DNA from: Desulfovibrionaceae bacterium UBA3823
GTDB taxonomy: Bacteria; Desulfobacterota; Desulfovibrionia; Desulfovibrionales; Desulfovibrionaceae
Reading direction: 5' to 3'
Length of the DNA: 5,512 bases
Assembly (NCBI GenBank): GCA_002369295.1
Contig: DFDR01000011.1
Span: 1-5,512, forward strand
Positions within the stretch are counted from its first letter, which is position 1. The number at the start of each line of letters is the position of its first letter. The notes under the pieces were generated by a model. That model had not been told where the DNA came from, did no database searches, and worked only from the letters and a program-made list of their open reading frames with translations. Below are positions 1-5,308 of this stretch, one piece after another. The position numbers were made by a program, and so were the translations under genes.

Positions 1-747
1 CTGAACAGGAACCTGCTGAACGGGAGCCGGCTGGACGGGGGCCTGCGGGACGGGCTGTTTAAAGGTGAACTGGGGCTCGTGCCCGGCAGCCTTGTCCCGC
101 TCGTACTTCCGCACAAAGATCTCCCCGGGGCTCAACGGGCGCTGCAGGCCGGCCGGCTTGTCCGGCTGATCGCCAGTCTGCTGGGGCACATCCTGCTGAA
201 CAGGCTGAGCGGGAGGCTGCATGGACGGCTGAGAGACATGCGTCGCTGCCTGCTCCTGGCCTGCCGGGGCGTCTGCGTTCCGCCTCAATTCCTGCAGCTC
301 GTGGCGCATGCGGCTCGTGCCAAAGAGGGGCCGAAAGTCCTGCGACCCCTCCGGGTCTGCCTGCGTCTGGTCTATATGGGCCCGCTGGGGCTGCTGAACC
401 TGCTGACTCTGCTCCATCTGCTTCATGTGCTGATCCTGCTGCATCTGCTGCGGCTGAAAGTGGGGCGGGGATGGCTGGCTGGACTGACCTGCCTGACAGG
501 GCTGGCCAGGGTGGCTTCGGGATGGCGCGGACGCGGGGCCGGCGACCAAGCGGGGCGCTTCCTGATCCAGCTCGTCCATCTCGCCGGGATCCCAGCCCTC
601 CCCGCCGTCTTCGGCGTCCACCTCCACGGCGCACGCCGCCTCCGGCACCCAGTTCTCCATCCCCTGCAGGAACTCCTCCTGCTCTGCCAGAAACATGGCG
701 TCCGCCGTGCCGGGCGGGCCTGCCGTCTGGGCCTGCACTCCATTCAT
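1..747 (-). CDS. Gln/Pro-rich protein next to dotG, 3' end outside the window
   Basis: The frame starting with ATG at 747 stays open for 249 codons and runs off the left edge, so the C-terminus is missing. I translated it by hand. The start is supported by AGGAG eight bases upstream and by the 40-base gap after dotG. Residues 1-65 are acidic and non-repetitive. Residues 75-130 are Gln-rich (runs such as QPQQMQQDQ and QSQQVQQPQ). Residues 134-160 and 204-222 are charged and look more ordered. Residues 230-249 begin PVQ/PAPVQQ-type repeats. No signal peptide or membrane segment appears in the visible part. In IncI plasmids and Legionella this position after traO/dotG holds traP/dotF, but DotF has an N-terminal membrane segment that is absent here, so I do not assign that name. 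It is probably co-transcribed with dotG. Coding status is fairly sure; function is unknown. Confidence 0.8.
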   Translation of the reverse strand, partial: MNGVQAQTAGPPGTADAMFLAEQEEFLQGMENWVPEAACAVEVDAEDGGEGWDPGEMDELDQEAPRLVAGPASAPSRSHPGQPCQAGQSSQPSPPHFQPQQMQQDQHMKQMEQSQQVQQPQRAHIDQTQADPEGSQDFRPLFGTSRMRHELQELRRNADAPAGQEQAATHVSQPSMQPPAQPVQQDVPQQTGDQPDKPAGLQRPLSPGEIFVRKYERDKAAGHEPQFTFKQPVPQAPVQPAPVQQVPVQ

Positions 748-755
748 GCTGACTT

Positions 756-760
756 CTCCT
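756..760 (-). promoter_or_regulatory. Ribosome binding site of the Gln/Pro-rich gene
   Basis: On the minus strand this reads AGGAG, eight bases before the ATG at 747. It favours that start over the ATG at 743, which opens a different, shorter frame. Confidence 0.65.
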
Positions 761-776
761 GCGGACGCGCGTCCGC
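761..776. repeat. 16-base perfect palindrome between dotG and the next gene
   Basis: GCGGACGCGCGTCCGC equals its own reverse complement. As RNA it would form a six-pair stem with a GCGC loop. It lies in the 40-base gap after the dotG stop and directly before the ribosome binding site of the next gene. It could reduce read-through or translation, or bind a dimeric protein. There is no U-tract, so it is not an ordinary intrinsic terminator. Confidence 0.6.
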
Positions 777-787
777 GCACTGCTACG

Positions 788-2314
788 CTACCAGGTTCCA
801 AAGGGCTGGCGCCCTGCCTGCTCCGCGAGGCGCAGGCGCCCGGGCGCATCGGAATCGCCGGCACGCCCGCTCCTTCCGCCCGCTGCGCCGGCCGCAGGCG
901 CCGCGCCGGCCGAAGACGACCCGCCTCCCGGCAAGGCTTCGCCCAGGGCAAGTCCCGTGCGCTCCTGGCGGACCTCGAGCAGCAGGATGCCGAGCTCGGC
1001 GCCGGCATCGAGCGTCACGGTCGGCGGCTGGCTGAAGTTCCGCTCGAAAATGCCGGCTGCCTTGGCCCCGAGCTTGCCGGCGCCAATGGCCAGCTGCTCT
1101 TCGAGGTCGTAGCGGGGCCAGCGCTGCCAGGCGCCGTAGGAGGTCACGCTCTGGGAGATGCCGGCCCGCGACACCGCGTCGCCGAAGCCCTCGAGGAAGG
1201 AGGCTGCCAGCAGCCCGCCCCAGCGCTCGATGAAGTGGTTGTCCACGGCGCTGCGCACGGCCGTGCGCTCGGTCTTCGGGTCCACGGCCCAGGCTTCGAT
1301 GCGCAGGGTCTGCCCGCCGAGGGCGGCAGGCAGGGCCAGGCTCGTGAACTTGAGCGTCAGGTGCCCGCTGTGGCGCTGAAAGCCGCCCATGGCGCGGGCG
1401 CCCTTGAGGGGGCCGGCAATCACCTCCGCCATGGCGGGGCCGGGGGCGTCGGAATCGAGGGCCACCCGGTTCACGGCGTAGAGCAGGCTGCCAGGGGCCA
1501 GCTGGGCGGCCCAGGGCAGGCTGGCCTGCCCTGCGCTGGCTGCGGAAGCCATGCCGGCCATGCCCCTCGCCGAAGCAGGCCTGTGCAGGACTATCGTCTG
1601 CGGAGCGCCCGGCTCGCGGTGCAGGGAAGCAAGGTAGCTCACAAGCCCGCTGTCGCCCCGCTCCCGGCGCTGGGCCAGCGCCTCGCGGCGGGGCACGGGG
1701 GGCCTCGGCGGAGGCGGCTGGGGCTCGAAGCGGACGGGCTGGTCCCTGACCTTCTGCTCCCTGGCCACGGGGGCGGGCGTCTGGCGCACCTTGGGCGCCA
1801 GGGCGGGATCGCCCGGCTCGGGCTCGTGGACGCCCTCCTGCGGGGCGACGAAGGTGCCGCCCTGCGCCAGGGCCTGGTTGCCCCGGCGTTCGGAGTAGGT
1901 GCCGAGCCTCTCGCGGTAGTCGGGCGAGGTGGCGGGCGAGACGGCCCGCATGCGCGAGCTCTGGGCCTGCACGGCCGCCAGCTTCACCTCGCTTTCCTGG
2001 TCGTGGCCGATCAGGCTCCACAGCCCCAGGGCCCCGAGTCCGCCGAGGCAGGCCAGCACCGCAACCGCCCTGCCCCTGAGGCCGAAGCCGGCAGGCAGGT
2101 TCCCGGCAAGGCTGTCCGGCTCCGCAATCTCGGGCAGCTCCCCGCCGAAGGGCGACTGCAGGGCATCCGCGCCCGAGTTCTGGCCTGGCGCCCTGTCCTG
2201 CTGGTTCCCGGCCTGATCCGCCATCTGCTCCTGCTCCTGATCCTGCTCCTGATCCTGGCCCTGATGCTGGGCCTGGGCCTGCATGCGGCCCTGGCCTTCG
2301 GCAGCTTCGCTCAT
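788..2314 (-). CDS. dotG: DotG/IcmE/TraO-family type IVB secretion channel protein (VirB10-like)
   Basis: A 508-residue protein. DotG-family proteins span from inner to outer membrane and form the central channel of type IVB machines; the C-terminal domain is homologous to VirB10. Visible parts: a Gln-rich cytoplasmic N-terminus (residues 1-79, alternating x-Gln at 12-30); one membrane segment at about 82-103 (VAVLACLGGLGALGLWSLI); a periplasmic linker with a Pro-rich stretch at 198-209; and the VirB10-like domain at about 270-449. That domain includes GSLLYAVNRVALDSD, AEVIAGPLKGARAMGGF, a segment LLAASFLEGFGDAVS (369-383) near where VirB10 proteins carry the outer-membrane antenna, and a final GAELGILLLEV. 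A Gly/Ala-rich tail of about 58 residues follows. The length is near IncI TraO (about 430) and far from Legionella DotG (about 1050), whose long repeat region is absent. The ATG at 2314 overlaps the dotH stop as ATGA and has GGAGG six bases upstream. Confidence 0.88.
   Translation of the reverse strand: MSEAAEGQGRMQAQAQHQGQDQEQDQEQEQMADQAGNQQDRAPGQNSGADALQSPFGGELPEIAEPDSLAGNLPAGFGLRGRAVAVLACLGGLGALGLWSLIGHDQESEVKLAAVQAQSSRMRAVSPATSPDYRERLGTYSERRGNQALAQGGTFVAPQEGVHEPEPGDPALAPKVRQTPAPVAREQKVRDQPVRFEPQPPPPRPPVPRREALAQRRERGDSGLVSYLASLHREPGAPQTIVLHRPASARGMAGMASAASAGQASLPWAAQLAPGSLLYAVNRVALDSDAPGPAMAEVIAGPLKGARAMGGFQRHSGHLTLKFTSLALPAALGGQTLRIEAWAVDPKTERTAVRSAVDNHFIERWGGLLAASFLEGFGDAVSRAGISQSVTSYGAWQRWPRYDLEEQLAIGAGKLGAKAAGIFERNFSQPPTVTLDAGAELGILLLEVRQERTGLALGEALPGGGSSSAGAAPAAGAAGGRSGRAGDSDAPGRLRLAEQAGRQPFGTW
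2225..2281 (-). repeat. Alternating x-Gln repeat in the dotG N-terminus
   Basis: Residues 12-30 of DotG alternate Gln with another residue (QAQAQHQGQDQEQDQEQEQ). In the DNA a 12-base unit, CTGCTCCTGATC on the plus strand, occurs twice in tandem at 2231-2254. Degenerate units follow at 2255-2278. The period is a multiple of three, so expansion or contraction by whole units would keep the frame. Confidence 0.75.
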
Positions 2315-3732
2315 CGCTCGCCTCCCTGGCGCTCCCTGCGCCCTTCCACTGTCAGCGACACGCGCCTGCCGTTGACGGAGAGCACGATGCCCGGCGTCTT
2401 CGGCATGACGTAGACCTTGACCGCCTGCCCCGCCTGGGCCGACCAGGCAGGCCACACGGGCTGGTGGCCCGTGCGCAGGTAGCGCCGGCCGCCGTGCTCC
2501 CAGAGGTCTGTTCCCCACAGTTCCGGCTCGAGCCTGAGCCTGGCGGCACCCTCGGGCGGAATGCCGTGCACGAGGTTCAGGAGCTCGCGCGTCACGGGGC
2601 CCGGCTGGGCCGGCCCGACGGCCGGCAGAGGCGCCCTGGGGCCCGGGGTGTCCAGGCGGAAGACCACGAGGGCGTCTTCGACCCTGGCCTGCTTGGCCGA
2701 GCTTTCGGTGAGCAGATGCAGGATGACGGGGTACGGCGCGCCCTCGAGGGTGACCACGAGGTTGGAGGAGGCGTGGTTGGTCAGGGGCACCAGAGTGACG
2801 AGATTGGCGTGGCCGGCGTCCCCGGCATAGCTCTCGCCAGGCGCCTGCTCCCCGCCCTCTCCGCCGCGCGCGGCGCGGGAGCCCTGGCCCTCCCTGGGGC
2901 CGGCATGCGCCCCGGGCTGGCTGGCCTGAAAGGCCTTGCGGTCGCCCAGAATGACGGCGTCGACAGGCCAGGGGGCGCCAGAGGCGTCCTGGAAGATGAG
3001 GGTCGAGGAATAGCCTGCCGTGAGGCGGATGACCTGGGGCGCCGCGCCCGGCACGGCCGAAATCTTGCGCGTCTCGGTGCGCATGCGGGCTGGACCCGGC
3101 TGGATGGCGCCCTCCACGCTGTCGCGGCGCTCGAGGTAGGTGCGGATCTCGCCAGGCTCCAGGGGCAGGAGGCGCTCTATGCTCTCCTCGAGAAGCTGGT
3201 CGCGCAGGGCGCGCTCCGCGTCCTCGGGCAGAGGCTGGCGGCGCTGGTCCTGGCCGGCAGGAGCCTGGCCCTGGCTGCCAGGCTGCTTCCCGCTGGCGGC
3301 CTCGCCCGGCGTCTCACGGGACGTCTCGCCGGGAGTACCGCCAAGTGTCCCGCCATGTGTCTCGCCGGGTTTCCCGCCGGGAGCCGGCCACCCTGCCTCG
3401 GCCTGCGGAGGCGCAATATGCCGCGATGCGGAATTTTTGTCCGCAGCATCCTGGGACGCCGCGCAGCCAGGCTTGGCATCATTGCTTTTGCCTGCAGCCT
3501 GCGCCTGGCCAGCGCCGGCCTTGGCAGGCACGGCCTCAGGGGAAGGCGCCGCTGAGGCTGGCTGGATGCCGGCGAGGCACAGCCCGGCAAGGACGCCGGC
3601 CAGCAGGCAGGCGCCGGAGCGCGCGGAGTGCGGGCGCAGGCAAAGGGGGCGCAGGGGCGCTGCGGACGCAGGACCGGGTGCGCTGCGGAGTGCGCTGCCG
3701 AGTGCAGAAGAGGGGGCGGTGTGCGGATTCAT
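2311..3732 (-). CDS. dotH: DotH/IcmK/TraN-family type IVB secretion outer-membrane core protein
   Basis: A 473-residue exported protein. In Legionella, DotH joins the lipoproteins DotC and DotD in the outer-membrane core ring of the Dot/Icm complex; TraN is the IncI counterpart. The N-terminus has a long basic region, a hydrophobic stretch at about 41-57 (ACLLAGVLAGLCLAG), and a likely cleavage at ASA|A after residue 61. No proper lipobox is seen. Residues 62-165 are low-complexity, including a tetrapeptide repeat at 119-146. Residues 170-203 look helical (LPEDAERALRDQLLEESIERL). The family core starts near 230: PQVIRLTAGYSSTLIFQDA, APWPVDAVILGDRKAF, then LVTLVPLTNHASSNLVVTLEG and YPVILHLLTE. 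It ends with VYVMPKTPGIVLSVNGRRVSL. A Gly-rich insert at 271-309 splits the core. At 473 residues it is longer than Legionella IcmK (about 360), mainly from the repeats and the insert. The ATG at 3732 was chosen for its AGGAG site and signal peptide; the frame is open further upstream but not protein-like. Confidence 0.88.
   Translation of the reverse strand: MNPHTAPSSALGSALRSAPGPASAAPLRPLCLRPHSARSGACLLAGVLAGLCLAGIQPASAAPSPEAVPAKAGAGQAQAAGKSNDAKPGCAASQDAADKNSASRHIAPPQAEAGWPAPGGKPGETHGGTLGGTPGETSRETPGEAASGKQPGSQGQAPAGQDQRRQPLPEDAERALRDQLLEESIERLLPLEPGEIRTYLERRDSVEGAIQPGPARMRTETRKISAVPGAAPQVIRLTAGYSSTLIFQDASGAPWPVDAVILGDRKAFQASQPGAHAGPREGQGSRAARGGEGGEQAPGESYAGDAGHANLVTLVPLTNHASSNLVVTLEGAPYPVILHLLTESSAKQARVEDALVVFRLDTPGPRAPLPAVGPAQPGPVTRELLNLVHGIPPEGAARLRLEPELWGTDLWEHGGRRYLRTGHQPVWPAWSAQAGQAVKVYVMPKTPGIVLSVNGRRVSLTVEGRRERQGGER
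2321..2325 (-). promoter_or_regulatory. Ribosome binding site of dotG, inside the end of dotH
   Basis: The minus strand reads GGAGG six bases before the dotG ATG. It lies within the last codons of dotH. Together with the ATGA overlap it points to coupled translation and fixes the dotG start, against a frame extension running up to 2518. Confidence 0.65.
3295..3378 (-). repeat. Seven-unit tetrapeptide (12-base) tandem repeat in dotH
   Basis: Residues 119-146 of DotH divide into GGKP, GETH, GGTL, GGTP, GETS, RETP and GEAA. The consensus is G-(G/E)-T-x with a 12-base period. It lies in the variable spacer between signal peptide and conserved core, so it is likely a flexible periplasmic linker whose length may vary between strains. 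Confidence 0.75.
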
Positions 3733-3739
3733 GAGGTGG

Positions 3740-3744
3740 CTCCT
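3740..3744 (-). promoter_or_regulatory. Ribosome binding site of dotH
   Basis: The minus strand reads AGGAG seven bases before the ATG at 3732. It decides the start within a frame that is open back to 4449. Confidence 0.7.
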
Positions 3745-3863
3745 GCGGGAAAGGGCGTGGAGAGAAAGCAAGGGGTGCGGCGGGTCTGGCATCCGGCTGG
3801 GGTGGCAGGGGCGGCTGGGGCTGGTCTTGGCATGTCCTGGCCTTGAGCGCGTGCAGTCTAAGT

Positions 3864-3895
3864 ACCTGCGCGGCGGAGGCTGTCGCCGCGCAGGT
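3864..3895. repeat. Hairpin module copy 1, upstream of dotH
   Basis: Arms CCTGCGCGGCG (3865-3875) and CGCCGCGCAGG (3884-3894) are perfectly complementary. An extra A-T pair brings the stem to 12 pairs around the eight-base loop GAGGCTGT. On the plus strand a short T-run follows, so it would resemble a weak intrinsic terminator only for rightward transcripts. On the dotH transcript it lies about 130 bases before the start codon. A related copy is at 4086-4121. Confidence 0.75.
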
Positions 3896-4085
3896 TTTCC
3901 ACAACATATAACTAACTGAGATCCTGCCACTTGCAGCCAGACGCTTCTGGCGTGCCTTGCTCCGGGAGACGGCCGCCCTGCGGCAGGGCCGCTTCCGGAA
4001 AATGCGTGAACGTTGGCAGCGTGCGTGCCCGAAGTGCGCTGCGTCCTGGCCTTGACGCGGCAAGATGCGCGTCTGTGCCAGAAGT

Positions 4086-4121
4086 GCCTGCGCGGCGAGG
4101 GAGGCTTTCCGCCGCGCAGGC
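4086..4121. repeat. Hairpin module copy 2
   Basis: The same arms CCTGCGCGGCG (4087-4097) and CGCCGCGCAGG (4110-4120) recur, extended here by a G-C pair, with a 12-base loop AGGGAGGCTTTC. Both loops contain GAGGCT. Both copies are preceded by GTCCTGGCCTTGA (3834-3846 and 4043-4055) at somewhat different distances, so a larger unit was probably duplicated and then diverged. Confidence 0.75.
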
Positions 4122-4248
4122 CGGCGCAGCTTGGGGTTCCAGCAATCGGGGTCCAAGCCTCGAGCTGGCGTGATCGGCCCCGGCAAAAGGCACATGGTGC
4201 GCCCTGCCGGAACGCTGCAGGAAAAGTGCTGAAGCTGGGGGCGCAGGC

Positions 4249-4304
4249 CCGGGAGCAGACAGCCAGTCTGCGCGGCTCCCGGCGCAGGCTCCAGTCTGCG
4301 CGGG
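4249..4304. repeat. Long hairpin with a 13-base direct repeat
   Basis: CCGGGAGC (4249-4256) pairs with GCTCCCGG (4275-4282). Inside, AGAC and GTCT can pair around AGCCA, leaving a small bulge. CCAGTCTGCGCGG occurs at 4263-4275 and again at 4291-4303, a 28-base spacing. These are structural observations; the function is unknown. Confidence 0.5.
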
Positions 4305-4426
4305 AGGGAAGGCGTGCGGGAGAAAAGGGACTGGGAGGGAAGGCGCTGGACGGTAGGATGCCGGCTGGCGGATCTGGCCGCCATCGGCTCAGGCTGGCGC
4401 ATGTCCTGCGCCAAGGCCTGGCCGGA

Positions 4427-4468
4427 GAGGGGGACGGGCCCTGCGCCAAGCCAGGCCGGCGCCCCCTC
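4427..4468 (-). terminator. Possible GC-rich 3' hairpin after the 212-residue gene
   Basis: GAGGGGG (4427-4433) can pair with CCCCCTC (4462-4468), with further internal pairing. It starts 11 bases after the stop codon of the upstream gene on the minus strand. No U-tract follows, so it may stabilise the mRNA end or only slow the polymerase. Weakly supported as a terminator. Confidence 0.25.
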
Positions 4469-4479
4469 CCCTGCGGAGG

Positions 4480-5118
4480 CTAGAAGAGCGAGCTGCCCTT
4501 GTGGGCGGGACGGCGGTGGAAGGCGGTGAGGCCGTCCAGGACGTCCAGCATGTCGTCGGTCCAGACCGGATCGAGCTCGGACGGGAAGATGAGGAAGCCC
4601 TTGAGCACGCCGAGGAAGAAGGGGCGCAGCACTGCCCAGCGCCTGGGCCAGACCACGAGCATGGCGAAGATGATTTTGACGTCGAGGCTGGCCAGGAGGA
4701 AATAGCAGGCGTAGGGCGGAAAGCCGGTCCAGGGGCCGCAAAGCTTGAGGAAGGCGTTCAGCAGGGCCGGGGTAACGCGCTTCTGTTCCTTGGCAAGGCG
4801 GGCCTCGTCTTCGGCCCTGTCCTCCAGGATGAACTTGGCGCAGATCATGCCCAGCATCACCCCGTAGTCGGGGCTCAGGCGGAAGCTCTCCGGGCAGGAG
4901 GCAAGCGCCACCACGGCCATGTCGATGGGGCCGAAGAAAGGATTCTGGGCATTGAGACGGGCAAGCCAGCTCTGCTCCTCTGGCGTGAGGGGACGGTAGC
5001 TCTCGTAGCTCTTCATCTCGGCTATCGTCTCGGGCGTCAAATCTCCGGCGCTCTGTCCAATGAAGCCAGGCTGTGCCGAAAACGTCTGGCGCGATGCGCT
5101 CTTGTTTGCGTTGACCAT
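4480..5118 (-). CDS. Unrecognised 212-residue protein upstream of dotH
   Basis: I do not recognise this protein. Codon use with G/C-rich third positions and a balanced amino-acid composition make it convincingly coding. The ATG at 5118 has GGAG five bases upstream. Residues 1-28 are polar. Residues 29-57 look helical (TPETIAEMKSYESY and LTPEEQSWLARLNAQ). Residues 58-105 include NPFFGPIDMAVVALASCPESF and DYGVMLGMICAKFILEDRAEDE. Residues 115-175 are hydrophobic and aromatic-rich (AFLKLCGPWTGFPPYACYFLL, DVKIIFAMLVVWP) without a clean membrane span. The acidic stretch SELDPVWTDDMLDVLDG leads to a basic tail. No signal peptide is seen, so it is probably cytoplasmic or peripheral to the membrane. 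An in-frame GTG at 5259, preceded by AGGA, would give 259 residues, and the added codons also look partly coding. It appears to be the promoter-proximal gene of this cluster; a link to secretion rests on position only. Confidence 0.8.
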   Translation of the reverse strand: MVNANKSASRQTFSAQPGFIGQSAGDLTPETIAEMKSYESYRPLTPEEQSWLARLNAQNPFFGPIDMAVVALASCPESFRLSPDYGVMLGMICAKFILEDRAEDEARLAKEQKRVTPALLNAFLKLCGPWTGFPPYACYFLLASLDVKIIFAMLVVWPRRWAVLRPFFLGVLKGFLIFPSELDPVWTDDMLDVLDGLTAFHRRPAHKGSSLF

Positions 5119-5123
5119 GTATG

Positions 5124-5127
5124 CTCC
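5124..5127 (-). promoter_or_regulatory. Ribosome binding site favouring the start at 5118
   Basis: The minus strand reads GGAG with five bases before the ATG at 5118. It competes with AGGA at 5269-5272 for a GTG start at 5259. Confidence 0.5.
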
Positions 5128-5279
5128 GTTTGCCCCGGCTGAGCCTGCACCGTCGCGGGCTGGCCCACGCACCGGGGGGCGGTCGTTTGTCTGGTTGATG
5201 GCGTTGCGGAAGGGGAGCCACAGGCTGGGAACCTTTCCCTCTGGCCTGGGCTGAGTCACCTCCGCGTTTCCTGTGCGAC

Positions 5280-5308
5280 ACACTAATAAAAAAACGATTG
5301 ACCGTCAA
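5280..5308 (-). promoter_or_regulatory. Candidate sigma70 promoter with a dyad over the -35 box
   Basis: On the minus strand TTGACG (5308-5303) is followed by a 17-base spacer and TAGTGT (5285-5280). This matches five of six -35 positions and the TA...T positions of the -10 box. It lies at the edge of the only AT-rich stretch near a gene start, and transcription would begin near 5273. TTGACCGTCAA at 5298-5308 is an 11-base dyad (five-base arms) covering the -35 box, which could be an operator. A start at 5118 would leave a leader of about 155 bases. Confidence 0.45.

Larger units (their letters stand above)
3733..4479. other. 747-base hairpin-rich region without a convincing gene
   Basis: This stretch separates the 212-residue gene from dotH. 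Several frames are open on both strands, as expected at this GC content. None combines a ribosome binding site with protein-like sequence; the translations are Arg/Pro/Ala/Ser-rich. It contains many perfect stems: 3864-3895 and 4086-4121 (a duplicated module), 3936-3951 (GCCAGA/TCTGGC), 3975-3989 (GCCCTG/CAGGGC) inside a weaker outer TCCGG/CCGGA pair, 4249-4282, and 4396-4412. An AT-rich patch at 3895-3920 has a TATAT element on the minus strand that could be a -10 box for dotH, but no -35 fits. Possible roles are a long structured leader, a regulatory or replication/transfer site, or remnants of a lost gene. Sequence alone does not decide. Confidence 0.5.

Noticed and set aside
59..743. Minus-strand frames at 634-59 and 743-423
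   Set aside because: Arg/Gly/Ala-rich shadows of the frame beginning at 747, which has the ribosome binding site and continues unbroken to the window edge.
79..1035. Open plus-strand frame of 318 codons
   Set aside because: Antisense to the Gln/Pro-rich gene and the end of dotG. Its Leu/His/Arg-rich translation mirrors the Gln codons on the other strand.
695..2413. Open plus-strand frame of 572 codons
   Set aside because: It lies antisense to dotG, whose product has recognisable membrane and VirB10-like features. The plus translation is compositionally biased (Gly/Ala/Arg/Leu) and has no family features; it is a GC-content shadow.
2464..3555. Open plus-strand frame of 363 codons
   Set aside because: Antisense to dotH, with biased composition and no ribosome binding site or motif.
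3864..3900. Intrinsic terminator for rightward transcription
   Set aside because: The stem is strong but the T-run is only four bases, one of them paired, and no rightward gene exists to terminate.
3912..4193. 93-codon minus frame in the hairpin-rich gap
   Set aside because: GTG start without a ribosome binding site, biased composition, and it runs across hairpin copy 2.
3834..4304. CRISPR-like array
   Set aside because: Only two copies of each repeat, with unequal spacing and diverged flanks; no array pattern.
3733..4449. N-terminal extension of dotH up to 4449
   Set aside because: The frame is open but the extension is Ser/Pro/Arg-rich and covers the duplicated hairpins. The ATG at 3732 has an AGGAG site and is followed by an export signal.
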